Positions 9,398-17,402 of a DNA stretch of 43,394 bases are shown here, piece by piece. The notes under the pieces are model-generated. The model searched no databases. It saw only the letters and a list, made by a program, of their open reading frames with translations, and was not told the DNA's origin. A program made the position numbers and the translations under genes. The stretch covers positions 1-43,394 of the forward strand of contig CAJUFO010000031.1 of NCBI GenBank assembly GCA_910585615.1. Direction: 5' to 3'. This DNA is from an uncultured Acetatifactor sp. Lineage in GTDB: Bacteria > Bacillota > Clostridia > Lachnospirales > Lachnospiraceae. How positions within the stretch are numbered: position 1 is the stretch's first letter; each line of letters begins with the position of its first letter.

Positions 9398-9657
9398 TTT
9401 GAAATCTCCCTGCCATTCAGAAAATGTACAATCCAGCGTTATTTCTGAACACTCTCCACAATATCAATAAAGAAACAAGTCCTGTCTGCTGATTACACAT
9501 TCATGATATCATACTTTTGAAGATGCCACAATGAAAAGTTATCCCTGTTACAGCCTTAGGCTTTCATTCTCCTTTCTGAGACATAGCAGAAAAGGGAAGG
9601 AGCACAACGATGAAGCTTCTCCCTATTGCGCTCCTTTTTATGCTGTGCTGCCCACCC
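9398..9657. other. Intergenic region between spoIVB and the broken helicase gene
   Basis: No gene is visible in these 260 bp. They hold the helicase ribosome site near 9400-9410 and a palindromic ATGATATCAT near 9503-9512 that includes a TATGAT -10-like hexamer on the minus strand. A terminator-like hairpin follows spoIVB. In related spore formers the next gene after spoIVB would be spo0A. Confidence 0.5.
9597..9636 (-). terminator. Probable terminator of spoIVB
   Basis: On the minus strand, AAGGAGC (9630-9636) pairs with GCTCCTT (9597-9603) around a 26-nt loop, followed by CCCTTTT. It sits just 3' of spoIVB. The loop is long and the T-run short, so the call is moderate. Confidence 0.45.
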
Positions 9658-11076
9658 TCAATGCTCCAACATATTCTCAATAAAAATCCCATACCCCTTC
9701 CGCGAATCCTGCACCAGCACATGGGTCACCGCCCCGATGAACTTCCCGTTCTGTATAATAGGACTCCCGCTCATGCCCTGGACGATTCCCCCCGTCAGCG
9801 CCAGAAGGTCCGGATCTGTCACCATGAGCTCTATCCCCCGGTTCACATTGTCTCGGTCTAAATGCACCGCCGTTATCTCCACGTCATAGTACCTGGTCAT
9901 CCCGTCCACGGTGCAGAGAATCTGGGCCATTCCTGTCTCGATTTCCTGCTTCAGGCCGATGGGCAGAGGCTCCCTGAACCCCATCTCCAGGGCCCTGGCG
10001 TTGCAGACCCCGAAGATTCCCCGGTTGCTGTTGTCCGTGATCTCCCCCAGGATGCGGTCATCGGAATAGATAATCATGCCCGTCATCTCCCCGGGATTCC
10101 CGGAAGAGCCCTTGTGGATGTCCACGATGTCCGTCTGGTAGAGGCTGCCGCCCTCCATGTGCATCAGGGTGCTGGTGTCCACGTCCGTGATGCCGTGGCC
10201 CAGGGCTCCGAAGTTGCCCTGGCCGTCGATGTAGGTCATGGTACCCACGCCCTGGGCGTTGTCCCGCACCCAGACTCCAATCTTGTAATCTCCTGTGGCA
10301 TCCCGCTGGGGCGTGATCTCCACGTCCATGAGCTCGCCGTCCCGCTCGATAGTCAATACCACGGGCTGCCCGCCGCTGTCCTTCATGCGCTGGATGAAGT
10401 CATCCTTTTCCGTCACTGCCTGGCCGTTCACCTTCCGGACATAATCGCCGGATTTCAGGATGTATTTCCCCGGGGAATAGCTGACGCCGTCCGGCCCCTG
10501 GAATTCCCCCGTGCCCACTACGAGGACGCCGTCCGTCTTCACATAGATGCCGATGGGTGCGCCCACGGGAATCAGCTCCTGGTCCTCGATGACCTGGATG
10601 TCCACATTCTTCAGCGTGATGAAGCCGAAGAGCTTCACCTGCATCCGGTAGCCCGACTCCAGCGCTGTCTTCAGGGTGAATGTCTTGCTCAAATCTATGT
10701 CCACTGCCCCCTGGGGGATATTGCTGACCCCCTGGTCGCTTACGCTGACGATCTCTCCCCTGGCCGGGATGCCCAGATGGAGGGATTCCGCCTCACCGGC
10801 CCGCACATTGATCACAGAGGGGATGCTGCTGTCGATCTGGTAATACAGCATGGCCGCCAGCGCCGTACAGCTCGCGGCCAGCGACAGGCCCAGGAAGAAT
10901 CTGTAGATTCGGTAGCGCCGAAGCCGCTGCTTCCAATTCTGGAGCAGGATCACCATGTCCTCCCCCGCCTGCCTTTTGACGGCCTCGTCCTGTCCGCTCT
11001 CCCTTCTTCCGCACCTGGCGGCCCTTTTCCTGATGTCCTCTATATCCTGTATGTTCCCCTTGTCCTTCCATCCCAT
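9658..11076 (-). CDS. spoIVB: SpoIVB serine peptidase (sigma-K checkpoint signal)
   Basis: SpoIVB is made in the forespore, crosses the inner forespore membrane and triggers processing of pro-sigma-K in the mother cell. The 472-aa product has an N-terminal membrane anchor (FFLGLSLAASCTALAAMLYY), a PDZ domain around residues 190-260 (GKYILKSGDYVRKVNGQAVT) and the S55 peptidase domain. Candidate catalytic residues are His294 in GALGHGITD, Asp423 in VTDPDLL and Ser438 in GMSGSPII. I placed the start at the ATG at 11076, with GGAGGAG 9 nt upstream. Longer in-frame reading would run through the terminator hairpin at 11112-11138. A sigma-G-like promoter precedes it. The recN-spoIVB neighbourhood is classic; the missing spo0A downstream is not. 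Confidence 0.93.
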   Translation of the reverse strand: MGWKDKGNIQDIEDIRKRAARCGRRESGQDEAVKRQAGEDMVILLQNWKQRLRRYRIYRFFLGLSLAASCTALAAMLYYQIDSSIPSVINVRAGEAESLHLGIPARGEIVSVSDQGVSNIPQGAVDIDLSKTFTLKTALESGYRMQVKLFGFITLKNVDIQVIEDQELIPVGAPIGIYVKTDGVLVVGTGEFQGPDGVSYSPGKYILKSGDYVRKVNGQAVTEKDDFIQRMKDSGGQPVVLTIERDGELMDVEITPQRDATGDYKIGVWVRDNAQGVGTMTYIDGQGNFGALGHGITDVDTSTLMHMEGGSLYQTDIVDIHKGSSGNPGEMTGMIIYSDDRILGEITDNSNRGIFGVCNARALEMGFREPLPIGLKQEIETGMAQILCTVDGMTRYYDVEITAVHLDRDNVNRGIELMVTDPDLLALTGGIVQGMSGSPIIQNGKFIGAVTHVLVQDSRKGYGIFIENMLEH

Positions 11077-11111
11077 ATCCACATACTCCTCCGAATCGAT
11101 TTCCGCCCACA

Positions 11112-11138
11112 AAAAAAGACCCTCTGAGAGTCTTTTTT
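11112..11138 (-). terminator. Rho-independent terminator after recN
   Basis: A-rich and T-rich arms (AAAAAAGAC at 11112-11120, GTCTTTTTT at 11130-11138) pair with an inner CTC/GAG extension. On the minus strand the stem ends in TCTTTTTTT. It lies between the recN stop and the spoIVB start and would separate vegetative recN transcription from spoIVB. Confidence 0.75.
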
Positions 11139-11144
11139 CGTGTA

Positions 11145-11174
11145 TAGTATGTGATATTTTTCCCGGTTTCATTC
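11145..11174 (-). promoter_or_regulatory. Sigma-G (forespore)-like promoter for spoIVB
   Basis: On the minus strand a -35-like GAATG (11170-11174) is followed after 18 bp by CATACTA (11145-11151), an exact match to the sigma-F/G -10 consensus. The known forespore expression of spoIVB supports it. The start site would fall at the edge of the terminator hairpin. Confidence 0.55.
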
Positions 11175-11191
11175 CAGCAGCTTTTGGAATT

Positions 11192-12880
11192 TTATTTTGA
11201 ATGGGATTTGTGGGCGGCAGCCTGCAGGCGCATGTCCCTGGCGTTGGACAGGGCGGCCGGGGTCAATGTATCGCTGCCCAATAGCCTTGCCAGCTCTCCC
11301 AGGCTCTCCTCCTCTTCCAGCAGGCGGATGTCGGTGATGGTATTGTCCTGGGTGCTGCTTTTCTCAATGACGAAATGCCTGTCCGCCATGGCGGCTATCT
11401 GGGGCAGATGGGTGATGCACAGCACCTGGTGGGCATGGGCCACGGTGTCCAGCTGCTCGGAGACCCGCCAGGCCGTCCTGCCGCTGATGCCCGTATCGAT
11501 TTCGTCGAAAATCAGGGTGTCGATGTCGTCCCTGCCGGCCAGCACGGTCTTGATGGCCAGCATGATGCGGGACAGCTCGCCGCCGCTGGCCACCTGGCTC
11601 AAAGCCCTCACGCCCTCACCGGGATTGGTGGAAATCAGGAACTCCACATCGTCGTAGCCCTTTGCCGTGACGGTCTTGGCCCGGTCTATGGCGATCTCGA
11701 ATTCCACCGTGGCAAAGTTCAGGTTCACCAGGGCCTCCTTCAACTGCTTCGTCAGCACGGCGGCATGTTTCCTGCGGATCTTGGAAAGCCTGCCGCAGCT
11801 CTCCTCCAGGTTTGCCCTGGCCGCGGCCAGGCGCCGGTTCAGCCCTTCGATATAGGCGTCGTAGTCCTCCAGCTTGTCCAGGAGCTTCTGCCGCCCCTCC
11901 CCGTAGGCGATCACTGCCTCCAGGGTGTTCCCGTATTTTTCTTTCAGGCGGTTCAGGAGGTTCAGCCGCTCCTCCACGGCGGCATACTCCTCGTCGTCGA
12001 ACTCGCAGTCCTCCATGTACTGGGCCAGGTCCCGGTTGTAGTCCGCCAGCAGATTGTCGATCTCCGCCAGCTCCCCCTCCAGCTCTCCCAGGCGGCCGTC
12101 CAGCCCCGACACGTTGCGCAGGGCGCGCAGGGCGCGGCTCAGGGCGCCTCCCGCTCCTCCCTCGAAGTCGCTGCCGGTGTACTGATAGCTTTCTGACAGG
12201 TTTTCGGTTATCCTCTTGCCGTTCACCATGATGCGGTAGCGCTGCTCCAGCTCCTCGTCCTCGCCGGGCACCAGATGGGCCTGCTCGATCTCCTGGAGCT
12301 CGAACCGGGCCAGCGCCTGTTCCCTGGCCTTGGCTTCCTCGTCCATGGCCTCTTCCTCCAGGGAGCGCTCCAGCTCCCGGCACTCCCTGTAGGCGGCAGC
12401 CACCGCCTCCGCCTCCTTCGCAAGCTTCCCGCCGCAGTAGGCGTCCAGAATCTCCATGTGCTTCTTTTTGTGCAGCAAAGACTGGTGCTCATGCTGGCCG
12501 TGGATGTCTATCAAAAGCTCCGCCAGCTCCTTCACCTGCTTCGCGGTGACGGTCTCGCCGTTGATGCGGTACACATTCTTCCCCACGCTGATCTTGCGGC
12601 TGATGGCTACGGTCCCGTCTTCCGATTGCTCCAGCTCCAGCTCCTCCAGCTTCCCGCGGACGCGCTCATTTCCGGTGAAGACCAGCTCCACAAGGGCGCT
12701 CTCCGCCCCCTTGCGCAGCATCTCCCGCTCGAACTTCCCACCGAGGGCCAGGTTCACGCTCCCGATCAGCAGGGATTTCCCCGCGCCGGTCTCTCCGGTG
12801 AGGATGTTCAGGCCCTCGCCGAACTCCACCTCCGTCTCTTCCATCAATGCCAGGTTCTTCACATGCAAGCTAGTCAGCAT
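11192..12880 (-). CDS. recN: DNA repair protein RecN
   Basis: RecN is an SMC-like ATPase acting in double-strand break repair and recombination. The product starts MLTSLHVKNLALMEETEVEF and carries Walker A GETGAGKS near residue 30. Long coiled coils flank the centre (for example EEEAMDEEAKAREQALARFE). The signature segment is SGGELSRIMLAIK, Walker B is LIFDEIDTGISG, and the H-loop is ITHLPQIAAMAD. The ATG at 12880 has AAGGAG 8 nt upstream, giving 562 aa, the usual length; an open frame extends 5' but lacks family sequence. The 151-bp gap to argR contains only a GC-rich hairpin near 12931-12947. It is followed by a terminator, so it probably ends the transcript. Confidence 0.96.
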   Translation of the reverse strand: MLTSLHVKNLALMEETEVEFGEGLNILTGETGAGKSLLIGSVNLALGGKFEREMLRKGAESALVELVFTGNERVRGKLEELELEQSEDGTVAISRKISVGKNVYRINGETVTAKQVKELAELLIDIHGQHEHQSLLHKKKHMEILDAYCGGKLAKEAEAVAAAYRECRELERSLEEEAMDEEAKAREQALARFELQEIEQAHLVPGEDEELEQRYRIMVNGKRITENLSESYQYTGSDFEGGAGGALSRALRALRNVSGLDGRLGELEGELAEIDNLLADYNRDLAQYMEDCEFDDEEYAAVEERLNLLNRLKEKYGNTLEAVIAYGEGRQKLLDKLEDYDAYIEGLNRRLAAARANLEESCGRLSKIRRKHAAVLTKQLKEALVNLNFATVEFEIAIDRAKTVTAKGYDDVEFLISTNPGEGVRALSQVASGGELSRIMLAIKTVLAGRDDIDTLIFDEIDTGISGRTAWRVSEQLDTVAHAHQVLCITHLPQIAAMADRHFVIEKSSTQDNTITDIRLLEEEESLGELARLLGSDTLTPAALSNARDMRLQAAAHKSHSK

Positions 12881-13031
12881 CTTCTTTCTCCTTTCAGGCT
12901 TTTGGCCCGCCGCACGCCCCGGCCCTTCCCAAGCCGGAGCATCCGGCCCCGCCAGATTCACCCTCTCCGGCACATCTGCCTGTAAGCCGTCGGACTCTCC
13001 CCACCGCCCCATGGGAGCAAGAGTCCGGCCG

Positions 13032-13481
13032 TTACGCTGTGATGGATCTGATTTTTTCCATCAGCGCCTGTGCTTCCTCTACTGTATGGGTGGCCACGAA
13101 GATGGTGTCATCCCCGGCGACGCAGCCCACCACCTCGGGAAACTGCAGGGCGTCCATGGCGGTGGCCGCCGCCATGGCCATACCGGACACTGTCCTGACC
13201 ACCAGCAGGTTCTGGGCGGTGGCCATGGAAGAAAAGGCATCCTGCAGGACACGGATGAACCGGTCTCCCCGGCCTCCCTCCTCCTGCTCCAGCGCCACAT
13301 ATTTCTGCCCTCCCTCCGCTGTGGGCACCTTGGACAGCTTCAGCTCCCGGATGTCCCTGGAGACCGTGGCCTGGGTCACGGAAAAGCCCGCCTCCCGCAG
13401 CCTCCCGGCCAGCTCCTCCTGGGTTCCCACATCGTAGTTGCGAATAATCTCCAGCATCTTGTCCTGCCTGTTCTCCTTCAT
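13032..13481 (-). CDS. argR: Arginine repressor ArgR
   Basis: ArgR is a hexameric arginine-responsive repressor of arginine biosynthesis and activator of catabolism. The 149-aa product has the N-terminal winged helix (residues 1-70), including QEELAGRLREAGF and the recognition region VTQATVSRDIRELKL. The C-terminal oligomerisation and arginine-binding domain contains GCVAGDDTIFVATHT, with the conserved GDD. The ribosome site is GGAAGGGA directly upstream of the ATG. It lies between nadK and recN, the normal Firmicute order (ahrC/argR-recN). I see no clear ARG box in the window. Confidence 0.95.
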   Translation of the reverse strand: MKENRQDKMLEIIRNYDVGTQEELAGRLREAGFSVTQATVSRDIRELKLSKVPTAEGGQKYVALEQEEGGRGDRFIRVLQDAFSSMATAQNLLVVRTVSGMAMAAATAMDALQFPEVVGCVAGDDTIFVATHTVEEAQALMEKIRSITA

Positions 13482-13533
13482 GTCCCTTCCCCCTCTGTCA
13501 GGCTCCTGGTCCCTTAATCTGCCGCAAGTCCGG

Positions 13534-13557
13534 AGAATGCCCCACTATGGGCATTCT
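13534..13557. other. Hairpin between nadK and argR
   Basis: The arms AGAATGCCC (13534-13542) and GGGCATTCT (13549-13557) pair perfectly around a 6-nt loop. No T-run follows on either strand, so it may act as an mRNA processing or stability element rather than a terminator. Confidence 0.45.
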
Positions 13558-13587
13558 TCTGTGCGTAACGCAGAAGTTCTTTACACG

Positions 13588-14544
13588 CTATTCTTTCATC
13601 TTTCTGTGGAGCACGTCCAGAAAGCTGCCCTGACCCAGCTTCAAGAATTCCGTGGTCTCCTCCGACCTTACGATCCGCAGCCTGTCTCCCGTCCCCAGCG
13701 GTATGACATGGCTGCCGTCAAAGTTTGCCTCCACATTCTGGTTCCCGCTCTCCCCCCGGGCCGGTATCTGGATTTCTATCACATCCTCCGGGGAAAGGAC
13801 GATGCTCCTCTGGTTCAGGGAGTGGGGACAAATGGGCGTCAGCACGATCAATCTGGCGCCGGGCTCCACCAGAGGCCCTCCCGCGGACAGATTGTAGCCC
13901 GTGGAGCCGGTGGGCGTGGTGACGATCACGCCGTCCGCGCTGTAATCGTTCAGGAACTGGCCATTGACGTATATATTGAACTTGATGATCTGCAGGGGGC
14001 CGCTTCTGGATATCACGATATCGTTCAGCGCCCAGCCCTCTTCCCTCCGCCCGTCCGCGAATGTGGCCCTGCCGCCCAGCATCATGCGGCTCTCCTGCAC
14101 ATAGTCCCCGGCGATCAGCCGTTCCAGCGACTCCTCCAGGTTCGGCACCTCCACCTCTGTCATATAGCCCAGCGTACCCAGGTTCACGCCAATGATGGGA
14201 ACCCGCAGCATCTTCGTCAGCCTGGCCGCCTGCAGCACCGTGCCGTCCCCGCCCAGCACAATCATGCAATCCGCGTCCGCGGGAACCTCCAGGGAGCTGC
14301 CCGGCTCCGGCCGCTGCCGACTTCGCTCTGCATCTCCATCCCGCCCCGGATCCTGATACGGCCACACAGCGCCGCCCTCTGCCCGCCGCCAAGGGGCCTG
14401 GCGGGAATCCTCACCCGACCCGCAAATTCCCTGGGCCATGACGGTGACGCGCTTCCCCTTCAGCCGCAGGAAGTCGCAGATCCGCTTTGTGGTGGCCAAT
14501 TCCCTGTCCTTCTGTCGATTGGTATAGATCAGAAAATGCTTCAT
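13588..14544 (-). CDS. nadK: NAD kinase
   Basis: This enzyme phosphorylates NAD to NADP using ATP or polyphosphate. Diagnostic motifs are GGDGTVLQAA (about 98-107), the NE/D-type segment LNDIVISR, and the glycine-rich TPTGSTGYNLSAGGP. The 318-aa length exceeds the common 270-290. The excess sits between the first beta strand and GGDGT: residues about 38-93 form a low-complexity, Arg/Gly/Pro-rich insertion (SRQAPWRRAEGGAVW, then DPGRDGDAERSRQRPEPG) that looks disordered. The start MKHFLIYTNRQKD is typical of the Lachnospiraceae enzyme. It is 15 bp downstream of tlyA and upstream of argR in one operon. Confidence 0.95.
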   Translation of the reverse strand: MKHFLIYTNRQKDRELATTKRICDFLRLKGKRVTVMAQGICGSGEDSRQAPWRRAEGGAVWPYQDPGRDGDAERSRQRPEPGSSLEVPADADCMIVLGGDGTVLQAARLTKMLRVPIIGVNLGTLGYMTEVEVPNLEESLERLIAGDYVQESRMMLGGRATFADGRREEGWALNDIVISRSGPLQIIKFNIYVNGQFLNDYSADGVIVTTPTGSTGYNLSAGGPLVEPGARLIVLTPICPHSLNQRSIVLSPEDVIEIQIPARGESGNQNVEANFDGSHVIPLGTGDRLRIVRSEETTEFLKLGQGSFLDVLHRKMKE

Positions 14545-14559
14545 GGCTCTCCGGCTCCT

Positions 14560-15444
14560 TCATAGCTGTGCATGGGAAGCCGCCACCGTCTCCCCGATCA
14601 GGCTCTCCCAGCGAGGCTGTCTCGACAGCCCCCCGCCGCCCTCCAGAGCCTCCAGCAGCCGCTCCTCGGCGTCCCGCTCGGACAGGCCCCTCAGTTCGGC
14701 AGACGGCTCCTCCTCTTTTTTCAGGTGCAGCAGATACTCGATGTTCCCCTCCGGCCCTCTCACCGGGGAGTAATCCAAATGCAAAGGGCCAAAACCGACT
14801 ATGTCCGCGTAGTCAACGATTTTCCGGATGACCTCCCCGTGAATCTCCGGCTCCCTGACTACGCCTTTCTTGCCCACCTTGTCCCTGCCCGCCTCGAACT
14901 GGGGCTTGATCAGGCAGACCATCTCCCCGCCGCGCTTCAGCAGGTTCCGGGCAGGAATCAATATCTTCGTCAGGGAGATGAAGGACACGTCCACGCTGGC
15001 AAAGTCCAGCGGCTCCCCGATGTCCTCCGGCACCACATACCGGAAGTTCGTCTGCTCCATGCAGACCACCCTTTCGTCGCCCCGGAGCTTCCAGGCAAGC
15101 TGCCCGTGCCCCACGTCCACGGCATAGACCTTGGACGCTCCCCTCTGCAGCATGCAGTCCGTAAAGCCCCCGGTGGAGGCCCCGATGTCCATGCACACCT
15201 TATCCGCCAGGGAAAGCCCCCATGTCTCCACGGCCTTCTCCAGCTTCAGGCCGCCCCGGCTCACATAGCGCAGGGCGCTCTCCCGCACCTCCAGCGCGAT
15301 TTTCGCCTCATCGAAAAATGTCCCGGCCTTATCCTCCTTCTGTCCGTTCACATAGACATTGCCGGACATGATGATGGCCCTGGCCTTTTCTCTGGAGGGC
15401 GCGTGGCCCTGTTTTACCAATATGACATCCAAACGTTCTTTCAT
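14560..15444 (-). CDS. tlyA: TlyA-family rRNA 2'-O-methyltransferase
   Basis: TlyA proteins methylate ribose in 16S and/or 23S rRNA, modulating capreomycin sensitivity in mycobacteria; in Firmicutes the protein is YqxC. An S4 RNA-binding domain occupies residues 1-65 (ERLDVILVKQGHAPSREKAR, NVYVNGQ). A Rossmann methyltransferase follows, with the SAM-binding motif MDIGASTGGFTDCMLQRGA near 90-108 and VDVSFISLTKIL near 155. The 294 aa include a short C-terminal extension rich in Glu. It is 9 bp downstream of dxs. The haemolysin label sometimes attached to this family is misleading. Confidence 0.93.
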   Translation of the reverse strand: MKERLDVILVKQGHAPSREKARAIIMSGNVYVNGQKEDKAGTFFDEAKIALEVRESALRYVSRGGLKLEKAVETWGLSLADKVCMDIGASTGGFTDCMLQRGASKVYAVDVGHGQLAWKLRGDERVVCMEQTNFRYVVPEDIGEPLDFASVDVSFISLTKILIPARNLLKRGGEMVCLIKPQFEAGRDKVGKKGVVREPEIHGEVIRKIVDYADIVGFGPLHLDYSPVRGPEGNIEYLLHLKKEEEPSAELRGLSERDAEERLLEALEGGGGLSRQPRWESLIGETVAASHAQL

Positions 15445-15452
15445 CCGTCTTC

Positions 15453-17321
15453 CTACGCCTCGCCGATTCTCTCCAGGATCCTGGTCACGATGCCCTCCGC
15501 GTCCATGCCGATTTCCTGCTTCAGCAGCTCCACATTGCCGTGTTCCACGAAGACATCGGGAACCGCTATGCCCAGGAAGCGGCTGCCCAGGCCCTTTTCG
15601 TTCATATAAGCCAACACCTTCTCCCCGTAGCCGCCGCAGGCCACGTTCTCCTCCATGGTGACAATCAGATTATGGCTCCCGCAGGCTTCGGCCACGGCCT
15701 CCTCGTCGATGGGCTTCACGAACCTGGCGTTGACCAGGCTCACCTCATGGCCCGCCGCCTTCAGCCGCTCCCGCACGTCCTCGGCGGTCTTCACCATGCT
15801 GCCCAGCGCGAACAGGGCGATCTCCCGCTCCCTGTAGATCCACTCTGCCCTGCCCAGGCTTACGGGCTCCCGGTGCTCCTTCAGCCCCGCGTAGGCCGTC
15901 CCCCTGGGATAGCGCACCGCCACGGGCGCTCCCAGAGACACCGCGAACTTCAGCATGTCCGACAGCTCCCACTTATTCTTGGGGGCGCAGATATGCATGT
16001 TCGGGATGCCGGAGAGATATGTAAGGTCGAATACCCCCTGATGGGTCTCCCCGTCGCTGCCCACCAGTCCCGCCCTGTCGATGGCGAAGACCACAGGGAG
16101 GTTCTGCAGGCACACATCGTGCAGAATCTGGTCGTAGGCCCGCTGCAGGAAGGAGGAATACACGGCCACGATGGGCTTCATGCCCCCCACCGCCAGTCCT
16201 GCCGCGAAGGTCACCGCGTGCTGCTCCGCTATGCCTACGTCAAAGAAGCGGTCCGGATACATGTTGTGGAACCGTTTCAGCCCGGTGCCGTCGGGCATGG
16301 CGGCAGTGATGGCTACAATCCTGTCGTCCCTTTGTCCCAGCTTGCACATCACCGTGGAGAAGATGTCCGTATAATTGGCCACTGTCCTGGGGTGGGAGGG
16401 GATGCCCGTCTCGATATCGAAGGGCTCCGTGCCGTGGAACCTGGCGGGATGGCGCTCCGCGGGCCGGTATCCCCGGCCTTTCTCCGTCAGCGCGTGGATC
16501 ATCACCGCCCCCTCCACCCGCTTGGCGGCCTGGATGGTGGCCACCAGGGCCGGAATGTCGTGTCCGTCCACTGGCCCTAAGTAGGTGATGCCCATGTCCT
16601 CGAACATCATGCCGGGTATCACAAGCTGCTTGAAGCTGCTCTTGGCCCTGCGGATGCGGCTGATGGTGCTGTCCCCCCGCTTGGTGCCCTGGAGGGCATT
16701 GTAGATTCCCTTCTTCAGGTCCAGATAGCCGGAGGCCGTGCGGATGCTGTTGAGATATTTGGACATCCCCCCCACGTTCTCGGAGATGGACATGTTGTTG
16801 TCGTTCAGGATGATGATGAAGTTCGTCTCCAGCTTGGCGGCGTTGTTCAGGGCCTCGTAGGCCATGCCCCCGGTCAACGACCCGTCCCCGATTACCGATA
16901 CGATCGTCTCGCTGCCGCCTGTAATCTCCCGGGCCTTCACCAGTCCCAGCCCCGCGGACAGGGAGGTGGAGCTGTGGCCTGTGTCGAAGACGTCGCATTC
17001 GCTTTCCTTGCGCTTGGGGAAGCCGCTGAGGCCATGGAACTGGCGCAGGGTCTCGAACCTGCCCTTCCGGCCGGTGAGGATCTTGTGGGTGTAGGACTGA
17101 TGCCCCACGTCCCAGATGATTTTGTCCTTCGGGAGATTCAGGGCCAGGTGCAGGGCCATGGTCAGCTCCACGGCCCCCAGGTTCGCCCCCAGATGCCCTC
17201 CCGTGACGCTGATCGTCCGTATCAGGAAATCCCGGATCTCCTGTGCCAGCCTTCCCAAGTCCTCTTTCCTTATCTTCTTGATATCGTTCGCCTGTCCAAT
17301 GGTCTCCAGCAACATCGCCAT
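15453..17321 (-). CDS. dxs: 1-deoxy-D-xylulose-5-phosphate synthase
   Basis: DXS condenses pyruvate and glyceraldehyde-3-phosphate, the first step of the MEP isoprenoid pathway, and its product also feeds thiamine and pyridoxal synthesis. The thiamine diphosphate binding motif GDGSLTGGMAYEALNNA is near residue 145. The N-terminal segment has GHLGANLGAVELTMALH and DVGHQSYTHKILTGR. The transketolase-like second half includes GIAEQHAVTFAAGLA and DRAGLVGSDGETHQG. Its length of 622 aa is normal. The start may be the ATG at 17321 or the one two codons later; AAGGG lies just upstream. It follows ispA, as in Bacillus. Confidence 0.97.
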   Translation of the reverse strand: MAMLLETIGQANDIKKIRKEDLGRLAQEIRDFLIRTISVTGGHLGANLGAVELTMALHLALNLPKDKIIWDVGHQSYTHKILTGRKGRFETLRQFHGLSGFPKRKESECDVFDTGHSSTSLSAGLGLVKAREITGGSETIVSVIGDGSLTGGMAYEALNNAAKLETNFIIILNDNNMSISENVGGMSKYLNSIRTASGYLDLKKGIYNALQGTKRGDSTISRIRRAKSSFKQLVIPGMMFEDMGITYLGPVDGHDIPALVATIQAAKRVEGAVMIHALTEKGRGYRPAERHPARFHGTEPFDIETGIPSHPRTVANYTDIFSTVMCKLGQRDDRIVAITAAMPDGTGLKRFHNMYPDRFFDVGIAEQHAVTFAAGLAVGGMKPIVAVYSSFLQRAYDQILHDVCLQNLPVVFAIDRAGLVGSDGETHQGVFDLTYLSGIPNMHICAPKNKWELSDMLKFAVSLGAPVAVRYPRGTAYAGLKEHREPVSLGRAEWIYREREIALFALGSMVKTAEDVRERLKAAGHEVSLVNARFVKPIDEEAVAEACGSHNLIVTMEENVACGGYGEKVLAYMNEKGLGSRFLGIAVPDVFVEHGNVELLKQEIGMDAEGIVTRILERIGEA

Positions 17322-17348
17322 CCCTTGCCTTTCCCGGCAGCCTTCCTC

Positions 17349-17374
17349 AAAAGCTATCCATAAAAGCTATCCAT
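17349..17374. repeat. Exact 13-bp tandem repeat between ispA and dxs
   Basis: AAAAGCTATCCAT occurs twice head to tail (17349-17361 and 17362-17374) in the 81-bp ispA-dxs gap. It probably arose by slippage. I see no promoter or terminator in it. Confidence 0.8.
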
Positions 17375-17402
17375 GGAAGAACGCTGCGCCCGTTTATCGC
17401 TC

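Noticed and set aside
9862..11127. 421-aa plus-strand frame opposite spoIVB
   Set aside because: It is an antisense frame kept open by high GC at third positions of spoIVB; its His/Leu/Val-rich composition and lack of motifs show it is a shadow.
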